In this document: positions 51,249 to 63,649 of the stretch, piece after piece | Layout: each line of letters begins with the position of its first letter | Numbering within the stretch: position 1 is the first letter of the stretch | Assembly (NCBI RefSeq): GCF_021442325.1 | Contig: NZ_CP087879.1 | Coordinates: forward strand, 1,736,001 to 1,800,000 | Source: Agromyces marinus | Lineage (GTDB): Bacteria; Actinomycetota; Actinomycetes; Actinomycetales; Microbacteriaceae | Reading direction: 5' to 3' | DNA length: 64,000 bases | Translations under genes and position numbers: made by a program | Notes under the pieces: model-generated | Databases searched by the model: none | Seen by the model: the letters and a program-made list of their open reading frames with translations, nothing else | Told to the model about the DNA's origin: nothing

Positions 51249-52430
51249 TCAGCGCTCGGCGAGCCAGTCGCGGATGAGGCGCGTCCAGCGCTCGGGGTCC
51301 TGATTCCACTGCTTCGTGTGGCTGGCACGCTCGAACACCTCGAACCTGACGAGGTCGGGCCGCACCTCTGCGAGGCGACGCGACCCGTCGATCGGGACGA
51401 AGCCGTCGTCCTCGCTGTGCATGAGCAGGATCGGCACCTCGAGCTCGTCGGCCCGCGCGACCGCGTCCAGCGACTCCAGGTCGATCGGCGCGGCGAGCCC
51501 CGTGAGCGATCCGGCGATCGGCGCGCTGAGCACGCGTGCGACGGCTCCGCCGAGCTCGGCGGGCAGGCCGAGCGCTCGGCCCTGGAAGCGCAGGATGTCG
51601 GGCCAGTCGACCGCGGGCGACTCGAGGATGACGCCGGCGAGCCGCTCGCGGACCTCCGCGGCGCGCAGCACCGCCTGCAGCACGATCGCACCGCCCATCG
51701 ACCAGCCCATGAGCACGATCCGACGCGCACCGCGCTCGCGCGCGAAACGGACGGCGGCGACCACGTCCTCCCACTCGGTGCCGCCGAGTCCGTAGCGTCG
51801 ATCCTCGCTGTGGGGTGCGTCGCCGTCGTTCCGGTACGACACGACGAGGCTCGACCAGCCCGCATCCCGTGCCGGGGCGACCGCCCGCAGCGCCTCGGCC
51901 CGGCGCGCGCCCCTGCCGTGGACGCCGATCACCCAGTCGGCAGACGGCGAGCCCGAGGCATCCGCACCCGGCACGAACCAGGCCGGGGCCGGCCCGAGCG
52001 GCGTCGGGACGGCGACGTTCTCGTAGTCGCCCGCGACCTCCCACGGCCCCAGGTGGAACCATCCGCTGATGCGACCGCGATGCGCCCGCTCGAGCCGGCC
52101 GAAGTCCACGCCCTCGAGCACGCGACGGACCCGGTGGCCGTCGTCGTCCAGCACGTCGCCGATCCGCGCGTACCCCGAATCCCGCTCGAACCACAGCCCG
52201 TACCGGCCCGGCATCCGGATCTCATCGGTGCCCGAGAGCACGACCTCGCCCGCGACCAGGTCGACGCGCTCGATGCGGACGTCGTCTTCGCGTGGCGGCT
52301 CGGGCGTCACCACCCGCCGCGCGAACACGACCGCGGTCGCCGCCGCCGCCGCGAGGAACGCGAACCCGACGACCGCGATCCCCCCGAGCACCGCGCCGAC
52401 CGGTCCGACCGCTCGTTCGAGCCGTGACAT
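51249..52430 (-). CDS. Membrane-anchored alpha/beta hydrolase
   Basis: A 393-aa serine hydrolase with an N-terminal membrane helix (about 15-40, LGGIAVVGFAFLAAAAATAV). A beta-rich middle region (about 50-150) is followed by an alpha/beta hydrolase domain. The oxyanion region is WVIGVHGRGARRAEALRAVA, the nucleophile elbow GWSMGG lies in RRIVLMGWSMGGAIVLQAVL, the acid is in LLMHSEDDGFVPIDGSR, and the His is in ERASHTKQWNQDPERW. The fold resembles prolyl-oligopeptidase or BAAT-like lipases. The substrate is unknown. It converges on sufE. Confidence 0.85.
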   Translation of the reverse strand: MSRLERAVGPVGAVLGGIAVVGFAFLAAAAATAVVFARRVVTPEPPREDDVRIERVDLVAGEVVLSGTDEIRMPGRYGLWFERDSGYARIGDVLDDDGHRVRRVLEGVDFGRLERAHRGRISGWFHLGPWEVAGDYENVAVPTPLGPAPAWFVPGADASGSPSADWVIGVHGRGARRAEALRAVAPARDAGWSSLVVSYRNDGDAPHSEDRRYGLGGTEWEDVVAAVRFARERGARRIVLMGWSMGGAIVLQAVLRAAEVRERLAGVILESPAVDWPDILRFQGRALGLPAELGGAVARVLSAPIAGSLTGLAAPIDLESLDAVARADELEVPILLMHSEDDGFVPIDGSRRLAEVRPDLVRFEVFERASHTKQWNQDPERWTRLIRDWLAER

Positions 52431-52507
52431 CCTGCCTCCTGGTTCCCTCGTCGCGTCGAGGGCGCCCTCGTGCGGCGCGCCGCCGCCGGCCCCCGTGACC
52501 GAGACTC

Positions 52508-52513
52508 TAGTCT
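52508..52513 (+). promoter_or_regulatory. -10 box suggesting a leaderless DUF3000 transcript
   Basis: TAGTCT ends 7 bp before the GTG start codon of the DUF3000 gene, so transcription should begin at or within a base or two of that codon. No ribosome-binding site is present. Confidence 0.45.
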
Positions 52514-52519
52514 GCGAAC

Positions 52520-53110
52520 GTGTCCGACTCGGCGCCCCCTCCTCCCCCAGAGTTCGCCGCAGCACTCGAGTCGCTGCGAGCCGCGACCCCGCGCTCCGAA
52601 CTGCGCGTGTCGGAGATCAGCGCGCCCGCTTCACTGGCGCCCTGGTCCGTCGCGCTCGCGGCCGATCTCGCGCCCGGCCGCCATGCCGAGGACTCCGACC
52701 TCGGGACCGGGCGATTCATCCTCCTCTACGACCCCGACGAGCCCGAGCCCTGGGGCGGGCGGTTCCGCGTCGTCTGCTTCGCCCAGGCGCCGCTCGAGAC
52801 CGACATCGGCATCGACCCGTTCCTCGCGGACGTGGCGTGGTCCTGGCTCACCGATGCGCTCGACTCCCACGGCGCCGCGTACGTGGCGGCGTCGGGAACG
52901 GTGACCAAGATCCTCTCGACGGGATACGGCGAACTCGCGCGGCAGGGCGACGGGGCCGAGCTCGAGCTCCGCGCATCATGGACCCCGCTCGACGCCGCGA
53001 TCGCACCGCATGTGGAAGGGTGGAGTGAACTGCTGTGCATGCTGGCCGGCCTGCCTCCTGGCTCGGAGGGGGTGACGGCCCTTCCCACTCGGAGGAGGAG
53101 ACGTGGCTGA
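52520..53110 (+). CDS. DUF3000 family protein
   Basis: A 196-aa conserved actinobacterial protein of unknown function. Family landmarks seen are LAPWSVALAADLAPGRHAED, GRFILLYDPDEPEPWGGRFR and VVCFAQAPLETDIGIDPFLA. VAWSWLTDALDSHGAAYVAA and SGTVTKILSTGYGELA follow. No membrane helix, signal peptide or catalytic motif is obvious. It is paired with the RNase D-like gene, with which it overlaps by 8 nt (GTGGCTGA); the same pair occurs in mycobacteria (Rv2680-Rv2681). The transcript may be leaderless. Confidence 0.88.
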   Translation: MSDSAPPPPPEFAAALESLRAATPRSELRVSEISAPASLAPWSVALAADLAPGRHAEDSDLGTGRFILLYDPDEPEPWGGRFRVVCFAQAPLETDIGIDPFLADVAWSWLTDALDSHGAAYVAASGTVTKILSTGYGELARQGDGAELELRASWTPLDAAIAPHVEGWSELLCMLAGLPPGSEGVTALPTRRRRRG

Positions 53111-54299
53111 CGTTTTCCACGTGATCGACTCCCGCAACGCCTACGACGATGCCGTCGCGGCGCTCGCGGGCGGCGTCGGCCCGGTCGCCGTCGACGCGGA
53201 GCGGGCGAGCGGGTTCCGGTACTCGCAGCGCGCCTACCTGATCCAGGTGTTCCGGCGCGAGGCCGGCACGTTCCTGTTCGACCCCACCGGAATCGACGAC
53301 TTCACGAGCCTCCACGACGCGATCCGCGACGAGGAATGGGTCCTGCACGCGGCGAGCCAGGACCTCGCGTGCCTGCGCGAGGTCGGGCTCGACCCGGTCG
53401 GGATCTTCGACACGGAACTCGCGGCTCGCCTGCTCGGGATGCCGCGCGTCGGGCTCGCGACCGTGGTCGAGGAACTGCTCGGCATCCGCCTGGCGAAGGA
53501 GCACTCCGCGGCCGACTGGTCGACGCGGCCACTGCCCCAGTCGTGGTTGAAGTACGCCGCACTCGACGTCGAGCTCCTCGTCGACGTGCGCGACCGGCTT
53601 GCGGAACGCCTCGACGAGGCGGGCAAGGCCGAGATCGCCCGACAGGAGTTCGAGGCGACCGTGCACCGTGAGGCCAAGCCTCCCGCGGCAGAGCCGTGGC
53701 GGCGCCTGAGCGGCATCCACGCCCTGCGTTCGCCCCGCAACCTCTCCGTCGCGCGTGCGCTCTGGCAGGCGCGCGACGCCCTGGCGGCCGAGACGGATGT
53801 CGCGCCCGGACGCCTCGTGCCCGATGCGTCGCTGCTCGCGGTCGCGAAGGCGCTGCCCGAGTCCAAGCGCGCACTCGCGGACCTCAAGGCGTTCAACGGC
53901 CGCGCGAGCCGCACCGAACTCGATCGCTGGTGGGCGGCCATCGAAGCCGCGCGGACGGCCGATCCGCCCGCGACGCGGGTGCCGAGCGATGCTCCTCCGC
54001 CGCCACGCGCGTGGGCTGCGCGCAATCCGGAGGCCGACGCGCGACTGCGCCTCGCGAAGGCCTCGGTCGTCGAGGCGGCCGAGGCGTTGGGCATGCCGGT
54101 CGAGAACCTGCTCACGCCCGACCACCTGCGCCGGCTCGCGTGGACTCCGCCGGAGGAGGACGGGCCCGACGCGATCGGGCAGGCGCTCCTCGATCTCGGG
54201 GCACGGGCGTGGCAGGTTGAGGCAACCTCACAGAGAATCGCCGTGGCGTTTGTACAGGCGACACAATCGCTCGAAGACGCCGCGCACGAGCATTCGTAG
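53103..54299 (+). CDS. Ribonuclease D-like 3'-5' exoribonuclease with HRDC domain
   Basis: A 398-aa DEDDy exonuclease. The three exonuclease motifs are VAVDAERASGFRYSQRAYLI (ExoI, D-x-E), LHAASQDLACLREVGLDPVG (ExoII) and WLKYAALDVELLVDVRDRLA (ExoIII, Y-x3-D). An HRDC domain follows at about 215-290 and the C-terminus (about 300-385) is a second helical region. This is the RNase D layout, implying trimming of tRNA or other RNA 3' ends. Start GTG 53103 overlaps DUF3000 by 8 nt. Confidence 0.92.
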   Translation: MADVFHVIDSRNAYDDAVAALAGGVGPVAVDAERASGFRYSQRAYLIQVFRREAGTFLFDPTGIDDFTSLHDAIRDEEWVLHAASQDLACLREVGLDPVGIFDTELAARLLGMPRVGLATVVEELLGIRLAKEHSAADWSTRPLPQSWLKYAALDVELLVDVRDRLAERLDEAGKAEIARQEFEATVHREAKPPAAEPWRRLSGIHALRSPRNLSVARALWQARDALAAETDVAPGRLVPDASLLAVAKALPESKRALADLKAFNGRASRTELDRWWAAIEAARTADPPATRVPSDAPPPPRAWAARNPEADARLRLAKASVVEAAEALGMPVENLLTPDHLRRLAWTPPEEDGPDAIGQALLDLGARAWQVEATSQRIAVAFVQATQSLEDAAHEHS

Positions 54300-54377
54300 G
54301 AACCGGCAACCGATTCCGGGGGTCGCGAGCGGCGTTCCTAGGATCGGGGAATCCTCCATTCGAAAGGGAGCTGCAGC

Positions 54378-55586
54378 GTGGCTGAACGAGCTGACGTCGT
54401 GTTCGTCGATGGGGTCCGTACCCCCTTCGGCAAGGCCGGCGACAAGGGAATGTACTGGAACACCCGGGCCGACGACCTGGTGGTGAAGGCGATCGTCGGA
54501 CTCCTCGAGCGCAACCCGAACGCGCCGAAGGACCAGATCGACGACGTGGCCATCGCGGCCACGACGCAGACGGGCGACCAGGGACTCACGATCGGCCGGA
54601 GCGCCGCGATCCTCGCGGGCCTGCCGAAATCGGTCCCCGGGTTCGCGATCGACCGCATGTGCGCGGGCGCCATGACCTCCGTTGCGATGCTCGCCGGATC
54701 CATCGGGTACGGCCAGTACCGCCTCGCGATCGGCGGCGGCGTCGAGCACATGGGCCACCACCCGATGGGCTCGGGCGTCGACCCCAACCCGCGCTTCGTG
54801 GCCGAGAAGATGGTCTCCGAGGACGCCCTCGTCATGGGTGCGACCGCCGAGCGCATCCACGACCGCTTCCCGCACCTGACCAAGGAGCGCGCCGACCGGT
54901 ACGCCCTCGGCAGCCAGCAGAAGACGGCTGCCGCATACGAGGCGGGCAAGATCCAGCAGGACCTGGTCCCGGTCGCGATCCGCAGCGGTGAGGGCTGGGG
55001 GCTCGCGACCCGCGACGAGGTCATGCGCCCCGAGACGACGATGGAGGGCCTCGCAGGCCTCAAGACCCCGTTCCGTCCGCACGGCCGCGTGACCGCGGGC
55101 AACGCCTCGGGCCTGAACGACGGCGCGACCGCGGCGCTCCTCGCCAGCGGCGACGCCGCGAAGGAGTTCGGCCTGAACGTGAAGATGAAGCTCGTCAGCT
55201 ACGCCTTCGCGGGCGTCGACCCGGCCATCATGGGCATCGGCCCGGTGCCGGCGACCGAGAAGTCGCTGCGCATCGCCGGCCTGACGATGGACGACATCGG
55301 CCTGCTCGAGGTCAACGAGGCGTTCGCCGTTCAGGTGCTGTCGCTCCTCGACCACTACGGCATCGAAGACGACGACCCCCGCGTGAACCCGTGGGGCGGG
55401 GCGATCGCGGTCGGCCACCCGCTGGCCTCGTCGGGCGTGCGACTGATGAACCAGCTCGCGAGCCAGTTCGCCGAGCGCCCCGACGTGCGCTACGGCCTCA
55501 CGACCATGTGCGTCGGCCTCGGCCAGGGCGGCACGATGATCTGGGAGAACCCGAACTACTCGCGCAAGGCTGCGAAGAAGGCCTGA
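54378..55586 (+). CDS. fadA: Acetyl-CoA C-acyltransferase (thiolase)
   Basis: Thiolytic cleavage of 3-ketoacyl-CoA in fatty acid beta-oxidation. The 402-aa protein has the nucleophile Cys in DRMCAGAMTSVAML near 94, GLLEVNEAFAVQVLSLLDHY near 313, GGAIAVGHPLASSGVRLMNQ with the catalytic His, and the second Cys in LTTMCVGLGQGGTMIWENP. The GTG start at 54378 has AAAGGGAG upstream. A TAGGAT -10 candidate lies at 54339. It is followed 10 nt later by the multifunctional enzyme gene, forming a fadA-fadB operon. Confidence 0.94.
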   Translation: MAERADVVFVDGVRTPFGKAGDKGMYWNTRADDLVVKAIVGLLERNPNAPKDQIDDVAIAATTQTGDQGLTIGRSAAILAGLPKSVPGFAIDRMCAGAMTSVAMLAGSIGYGQYRLAIGGGVEHMGHHPMGSGVDPNPRFVAEKMVSEDALVMGATAERIHDRFPHLTKERADRYALGSQQKTAAAYEAGKIQQDLVPVAIRSGEGWGLATRDEVMRPETTMEGLAGLKTPFRPHGRVTAGNASGLNDGATAALLASGDAAKEFGLNVKMKLVSYAFAGVDPAIMGIGPVPATEKSLRIAGLTMDDIGLLEVNEAFAVQVLSLLDHYGIEDDDPRVNPWGGAIAVGHPLASSGVRLMNQLASQFAERPDVRYGLTTMCVGLGQGGTMIWENPNYSRKAAKKA

Positions 55587-55596
55587 GGAAGCGACG

Positions 55597-57735
55597 ATGA
55601 CCGACTACACGAAGATCGATTTCACCGAACTCGCGGGCATGTTCGACGACGAGGTCGTCACGCACTCCTACGTGCGCGACGTCCCGCTCTCCGACGGCCG
55701 CACGCTCGCGCTCGTCACGCTCGACAACGGGCGCGACCACACGCGACCGAACACCCTCGGCCCCAACACGCTGCTCGAGTACGCCGCGACGCTCGACGCG
55801 CTCACGGCGAGGGCCGCCGCGGGCGAGATCCACGCGGTGGCGGTGACGGGCAAGCCCTTCATCCTCGCCGCGGGCGCCGATCTCTCGAAGGTGTCGCTGC
55901 TGCCCAGCCGCGAAGCCGCCCTGCGCATCGCCCAGCTCGGCCACCACGCACTCGGCAAGCTCGCGAGCGTGGGCGTGCCGTCGTTCGCGTTCATCAACGG
56001 ACTCGCCCTCGGCGGCGGCGTCGAGATCGGCCTGCACGCCGACTACCGCACGGTCGACGCGTCGCTGCCGGCACTCGCGCTGCCCGAGGTCTTCCTCGGC
56101 ATGATCCCCGGCTGGGGCGGCGCGACCCTCCTGCCGAACCTCATCGGCATCGAGAACGCGCTGAAGATCGTCGTCGAGAACCCGCTCAAGCAGAACCGGA
56201 CCATCAAGGCGCCCGACGTGCTCGAGCTCGGCATCGCCGACGTGATGTTCCCGTCGGTGAACTACCTCGAGGACTCGATCCGCTGGGCCGACGACGTGAT
56301 CTCCGGTCGTGTGAAGGTCAAGCGCCCGAACGAGCCCGGCAAGGTCGAGCGCCTCGTCAAGTGGGATGCCGCGATCGGCATCGCGAAGAAGATGCTGCAG
56401 AGCCGCATCGGCACCGTGCCGAAGTCGCCGTACGCGGCCCTCGACCTGCTCAAGGCCGCCAAGTCGGGAACACGCGAGGAGGGCTTCGCGCGCGAGGACG
56501 AGATGCTCGCCGACCTCGTCTCGGGCGACCAGTTCCATGCCTCGATGTACTCGTTCAACCTCGTGCAGAAACGCGCCAAGCGCCCGGCCGGTGCGCCCGA
56601 CAAGGCGCTCGCGAAGAAGGTCACCAAGGTCGGCGTCCTCGGTGCCGGGTACATGGCCAGTCAGTTCGCACTGCTCTTCGTGCGCCGGCTGCAGGTCCCG
56701 GTGATCATCACCGACCTCGACCAGGAACGCGTCGACAAGGGCGTGGCGTACATCGCCGGCGAGATCGACGCGCTGCACGGCAAGGGCCGCATCTCGTCCG
56801 ACGAGGCCAACCGGCTCAAGGCACTCGTGCGCGGCACGACCGACAAGGCCGAGTTCGCCGACTGCGACTGGGTCATCGAGGCCGTCTTCGAGGAGCTCGC
56901 CATCAAGCAGGACGTCTTCGCCGAGATCGAGAAGATCGTCTCGCCCGAGGCCGTCCTCGCGACGAACACCTCTTCGCTCTCGGTCGAGCAGATCGGCGCG
57001 AAGCTCGCGAACCCCGAGCGCGTGGTGGGCTTCCACTTCTTCACGCCCGTCGCGGTCATGCCGCTCATCGAGGTCGTGAAGACCACGAAGACGGATGACG
57101 CGACGCTCTCGACCGCCATGGTGACGGCCGCGAAGCTGAAGAAGAACGCGGTGATCACGGCCGACACCCCCGGCTTCGTGGTCAACCGCCTGCTCGCGGT
57201 GCTCCTGGGCGAGGCGATGCGCGCGGTCGACGAGGGCACCTCGTTCGAGACCGTCGACCAGGCCATGGCGCCGCTCGGCCTCCCGATGTCGCCGTCGGCG
57301 CTGCTCGACCTCGTCGGGCTCAAGGTCGGCGCGCACGTGCTGGACACCCACCACGCGGCGTTCCCCGACCGCTTCTACCGTTCGGAGAACCTGCACGCGC
57401 TGGCCGACCACGGCACGCTGCTCGAGAAGGACGACAAGGGCAAGGTCAAGGGCTTCGACAAGGGCGCCCTGAAGATCGTGGCCGGCGGCACGAACCCGTC
57501 GAGCCCCGACGAGATCCTCACCCGCCTCCAGGACGGGCTGGCGCGCGAGACCAGGCTCATGCTCGACGGCGAGGTCGTCGCCGCAGCCGAGGACATCGAC
57601 CTCTGCATGATCCTCGGCGCGGGCTTCCCGTTCCAGATGGGCGGGCTGACGCCGTACCTCGACCGAGTCGGTGCCTCGGAGCGCGTCTTCGGCGCCACCT
57701 TCCACGACCCGCGGGTCGAGGGCGTCGAGGGCTGA
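55597..57735 (+). CDS. fadB: Multifunctional fatty acid oxidation enzyme (enoyl-CoA hydratase / 3-hydroxyacyl-CoA dehydrogenase)
   Basis: Hydrates 2-enoyl-CoA and oxidises the 3-hydroxy product to the ketoacyl-CoA used by FadA. The 712-aa protein has an N-terminal crotonase domain (FILAAGADLSKVSL, NGLALGGGVEIGLHADYRTV, PEVFLGMIPGWGGATLLPN). An NAD-binding domain follows, with VGVLGAGYMASQFALLFVRR near 345 and LATNTSSLSVEQIGAKLANP with VVGFHFFTPVAVMPLIEVVK. The C-terminal helical dehydrogenase domain begins PGFVVNRLLAVLLGEAMRAV. A strong terminator follows, so the operon ends here. Confidence 0.95.
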   Translation: MTDYTKIDFTELAGMFDDEVVTHSYVRDVPLSDGRTLALVTLDNGRDHTRPNTLGPNTLLEYAATLDALTARAAAGEIHAVAVTGKPFILAAGADLSKVSLLPSREAALRIAQLGHHALGKLASVGVPSFAFINGLALGGGVEIGLHADYRTVDASLPALALPEVFLGMIPGWGGATLLPNLIGIENALKIVVENPLKQNRTIKAPDVLELGIADVMFPSVNYLEDSIRWADDVISGRVKVKRPNEPGKVERLVKWDAAIGIAKKMLQSRIGTVPKSPYAALDLLKAAKSGTREEGFAREDEMLADLVSGDQFHASMYSFNLVQKRAKRPAGAPDKALAKKVTKVGVLGAGYMASQFALLFVRRLQVPVIITDLDQERVDKGVAYIAGEIDALHGKGRISSDEANRLKALVRGTTDKAEFADCDWVIEAVFEELAIKQDVFAEIEKIVSPEAVLATNTSSLSVEQIGAKLANPERVVGFHFFTPVAVMPLIEVVKTTKTDDATLSTAMVTAAKLKKNAVITADTPGFVVNRLLAVLLGEAMRAVDEGTSFETVDQAMAPLGLPMSPSALLDLVGLKVGAHVLDTHHAAFPDRFYRSENLHALADHGTLLEKDDKGKVKGFDKGALKIVAGGTNPSSPDEILTRLQDGLARETRLMLDGEVVAAAEDIDLCMILGAGFPFQMGGLTPYLDRVGASERVFGATFHDPRVEGVEG

Positions 57736-57750
57736 TCCCCCGCTGCACGC

Positions 57751-57785
57751 CGAACGGCCCCCGACGCGATGTCGGGGGCCGTTCG
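57751..57785. terminator. Bidirectional terminator between fadB and dxs
   Basis: A perfect 15-bp stem (57751-57765 with 57771-57785) and a 5-nt loop, 16 nt after the fadB stop and 42 nt from the convergent dxs stop. Confidence 0.85.
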
Positions 57786-57826
57786 TCTGTCCCGGGAAGC
57801 GGGGCGCTCGCGCGAAGCGCTCCTCG

Positions 57827-59770
57827 TCAGACGCGGGGGTGCGCGCCGGTGTCGGTCGAGAGGGGTGCGCCGGCGTTCCGAGCATGCGGCAGCTTGCTTC
57901 CGAGCACCATCGCCGTGACGTCCCGCGCGATGTGCTGCGGGGTCATGCCGACCCGCTCGAGGATGTCGCCGCGCGATCCGTGGTCGAGGAACTCGTCGGG
58001 CAGGCCGATCTCGGTCACCGCGGTGTCGACCCCGGCCTCCCGGAGGTCCTGGCGGATCCGCGTCCCGATGCCGCCGACGCGGACGCCGTCCTCGATGCTC
58101 ACCACGATGCGGTAGTCGCCGGCGAGCGACACGAGGCTCTCCGGCACGGGAACGACCCAGCGGGGGTCCACCACGGTGGCACCGATCCCCTGTGCCTCGA
58201 GCCGGCGAGCGACCTCGAGCCCGATCCCCGCCATCGGGCCGACCGTGACGAGCAGGACGTCGCGGCGCTCGGACTCGACGAGCACGTCGACCCCGTCGTC
58301 GAGTCGGCGAACCGCGTCGTACTCGGTCCCGACGGCGCCCTTGGGGAAGCGGAGCACGGTCGGGCCGTCGGAGATCGCGACCGCCTCCCCGAGCTCCTCC
58401 GCCAGGCGGACGGAGTCGCGAGGAGCAGCGATGCGGATCCCGGGGACGACCTGCAGGATGGAGAGGTCCCAGACGCCGTGGTGGCTCGGACCGTCCGGTC
58501 CGGTCACGCCCGCCCGGTCGAGCACGAAGGTGACGCCCGCATCGTGCAGGGCGACGTCCATGAGCAACTGGTCGAACGCGCGGTTCATGAAGGTCGCATA
58601 GACCGCGACCACCGGGTGGAGTCCGCCGAACGCGAGTCCGGCCGCGCTCGTCACCGCGTGCTGCTCGGCGATGCCGACGTCGAACACCCGCTCGGGGAAC
58701 CGCTCCGCCATGCGGTGCAGCCCCGTCGGCCTGAGCATCGCCGCAGTGATGCCCACGATCCGCTCGTCGCGCTCCGCCAGGCTCACCAGTTCGTCGGCGA
58801 AGACGCCCGTCCACGACGGGGCCGATGCGATCTCGAGCGATTCGCCCGTCTCCGGGTCGATCTGGCCGACGGCGTGGAACTGGTCGGCGGCATCACGACG
58901 TGCCGGCTCGTACCCCCGGCCCTTCTCGGTGATCGTGTGCACGATGACCGGGGCGCCGTAGTCCTTCGCCTGACGGAGCGCCTCCTCGAGCGCTCGCTCG
59001 TCGTGGCCGTCGATCGGGCCGATGTACTTGATGTCGAGGTTCGAGTAGAGCGCCTCGTTCCCGGAGACCCGGCTGAGGAACCCGTGCAGACCCCCGCGCA
59101 CGCCGCGGTAGATCGCACGTCCGGGCGAGCCGAGCCGATCGAACGCGCTCCGGCTCTTCAGGTGCAGCGAACGGTACGACTGCTTGGTGCGCACGGAGTT
59201 GAGGAATCGAGCCATGCCGCCGATCGTCGGGGCGTACGACCTGCCGTTGTCGTTGACGACCACCACGAGGTTGCGGGTGTTGTCGTCGGAGATGTTGTTC
59301 AGCGCCTCCCACGTCATGCCGCCCGTCAACGCCCCGTCTCCGACGACGGCCACGACGTGCCGGTCGCCCTGCCCCGTCATCTCGAACGCCTTCGAGATCC
59401 CGTCCGCCCAGGAGAGCGAGCTCGACGCATGAGAACTCTCGACCACGTCGTGCTCGGACTCGGATCGCTGCGGATAGCCTGCGAGTCCGCCGGTCTGGCG
59501 AAGGGTGGAGAAGTCCTGGCGCCCCGTCAGGAGCTTGTGGACGTAGGACTGGTGACCCGTGTCGAAGATGATCGGGTCGCGCGGCGAGTCGAACACCCGG
59601 TGGATGGCGATGGTCAGTTCGACGACACCGAGGTTCGGCCCGAGGTGCCCGCCGGTCTTGGACACGTCCGCGACGAGGAACTCGCGGATCTCCCGGGCCA
59701 GCTCCACGACCTGCTCCTCCGAGAGCCTGTCGAGGTCCCGCGGTCCGCGGATCGTGTCGAGCAGCGTCAT
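57827..59770 (-). CDS. dxs: 1-deoxy-D-xylulose-5-phosphate synthase
   Basis: Thiamine-diphosphate enzyme joining pyruvate and glyceraldehyde 3-phosphate, first step of the MEP isoprenoid pathway. The 647-aa protein has [19 protein letters not shown] near 69, the ThDP/metal motif [16 protein letters not shown] near 145, and [20 protein letters not shown] in the pyrimidine domain. [20 protein letters not shown] and a transketolase C-terminal domain follow. A TACACT -10 candidate lies about 50 bp upstream. It stands alone between two terminators. Confidence 0.97.
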   Translation of the reverse strand: MTLLDTIRGPRDLDRLSEEQVVELAREIREFLVADVSKTGGHLGPNLGVVELTIAIHRVFDSPRDPIIFDTGHQSYVHKLLTGRQDFSTLRQTGGLAGYPQRSESEHDVVESSHASSSLSWADGISKAFEMTGQGDRHVVAVVGDGALTGGMTWEALNNISDDNTRNLVVVVNDNGRSYAPTIGGMARFLNSVRTKQSYRSLHLKSRSAFDRLGSPGRAIYRGVRGGLHGFLSRVSGNEALYSNLDIKYIGPIDGHDERALEEALRQAKDYGAPVIVHTITEKGRGYEPARRDAADQFHAVGQIDPETGESLEIASAPSWTGVFADELVSLAERDERIVGITAAMLRPTGLHRMAERFPERVFDVGIAEQHAVTSAAGLAFGGLHPVVAVYATFMNRAFDQLLMDVALHDAGVTFVLDRAGVTGPDGPSHHGVWDLSILQVVPGIRIAAPRDSVRLAEELGEAVAISDGPTVLRFPKGAVGTEYDAVRRLDDGVDVLVESERRDVLLVTVGPMAGIGLEVARRLEAQGIGATVVDPRWVVPVPESLVSLAGDYRIVVSIEDGVRVGGIGTRIRQDLREAGVDTAVTEIGLPDEFLDHGSRGDILERVGMTPQHIARDVTAMVLGSKLPHARNAGAPLSTDTGAHPRV

Positions 59771-59859
59771 CCGTCGTGCCTCCGGGTGTCGGGCGCCATG
59801 CGCCCATCGTGAACGTTTCGAGTGTACGCCGGGCGGGCTGGGAACCCCCGGCAGGCCGA

Positions 59860-59889
59860 GGGGGCGGCGAGCCGAAGCCCGCCGCCCCC
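59860..59889 (-). terminator. acnA terminator
   Basis: A 13-bp GC-rich stem with one mismatch (59860-59872 with 59877-59889) and a TTCG tetraloop on the transcribed strand, 16 nt after the acnA stop. Confidence 0.8.
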
Positions 59890-59905
59890 ACCGTGTGCGC
59901 TGCGG

Positions 59906-62734
<2,829 letters not shown>

Positions 62735-62865
62735 GGTGTCCTCTCCTTCACGGATGCCTCGCGCAGAGCGCGCGAGCTTCCAACTTCTCTGTCGAGCAGG
62801 GGGCGATTCCAGCAAGGGTAACCTAAGCGCCTCGCCTGCCGACATGCTCCGCCGGGACGCGGAAT

Positions 62866-62885
62866 TTATCTTGATGTCGAGATAA
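62866..62885. promoter_or_regulatory. 20-bp imperfect palindrome upstream of acnA
   Basis: TTATCTTGAT followed directly by GTCGAGATAA: the halves match at 8 of 10 positions in reverse complement. It is AT-rich against its surroundings and lies about 130 bp before the acnA start and about 40 bp above a TAGGTT -10 candidate (62820-62825, minus strand). It fits a dimeric regulator site. The binding protein is not identified. Confidence 0.5.
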
Positions 62886-62890
62886 CTGTA

Positions 62891-63649
62891 TCACTCGGCG
62901 GCAGGCTTCGCCGGGTACACGACGCGCACGACGAGCCACGAGAACACGAGCAGCAGCGCATACAGCGGAACGCCCATGAGCAACCGGGTCGCGCCGAGCG
63001 CCTCGACGTTGCCCGCGAAGTAGAACGGCACCTGCACCGCGAGGCGTGCGACGAACATGCCGAGCCACACGAACGTGAGCAGCTGCATCGCGCGATACTT
63101 GCGCCGCTCGCCGCGCCAGGCGGTGCCGTCTCCCATCAGGAAGCCGACGATCAGTCCGACCAGCGGCCACCGCACCAGCAGCGAGACGACGATGGCGACG
63201 GCGTACACGGCGTTCGTGTAGAAGCCGATGACGTAGTTGTCCTCGGCGCGTCCCGTCCAGAGCGACAGGGCGGCGGACGCCCCGACGCCGATGAGCCCCG
63301 CGATCGCCTGGGTCGGCTGGCTTCGCGCGACGAGCCTGGCGACCGTGAACAGCACGGCGAGCCCGACGGATGCGCCGAGCGCCCAGACCAGTTCGCGCGT
63401 GAACGTGAACCCGACCAGGAAGACCAGGCCGGGCAGGATCGCCTCGGCGAGTCCGCGGATGCCGCCGAGCGCGCCGATCAGGTCGGATGGCGTCAGCGTC
63501 TCGTCGCGTGCGATCCGGCCGAGGCCGGACTTCTCCGCGGCGGCCGCCATCTGTCGGCCGAACTCGCCCGCGGCGGCATCCGCTTCGGGTTCGTCGCCCG
63601 CTTCGGTGCCCGCCGCCGGATCCAGGTCCGCGGAATCGTCCCGGCTCAC
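62891..63649 (-). CDS. DUF3159 integral membrane protein
   Basis: A 252-aa membrane protein found across actinobacteria. An acidic N-terminus (about 1-50) precedes six or so hydrophobic helices, among them LAEAILPGLVFLVGFTFTRE, WALGASVGLAVLFTVARLVA, AVYAVAIVVSLLVRWPLVGL and LYALLLVFSWLVVRVVYPA. GFYTNAVY and GDGTAWRGERRKYRAMQLLT are conserved loop motifs of DUF3159. Function unknown. GTG 63649 overlaps the DUF3710 gene by 4 nt. The DUF3710-DUF3159 pair commonly follows dut. Confidence 0.88.
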   Translation of the reverse strand: MSRDDSADLDPAAGTEAGDEPEADAAAGEFGRQMAAAAEKSGLGRIARDETLTPSDLIGALGGIRGLAEAILPGLVFLVGFTFTRELVWALGASVGLAVLFTVARLVARSQPTQAIAGLIGVGASAALSLWTGRAEDNYVIGFYTNAVYAVAIVVSLLVRWPLVGLIVGFLMGDGTAWRGERRKYRAMQLLTFVWLGMFVARLAVQVPFYFAGNVEALGATRLLMGVPLYALLLVFSWLVVRVVYPAKPAAE

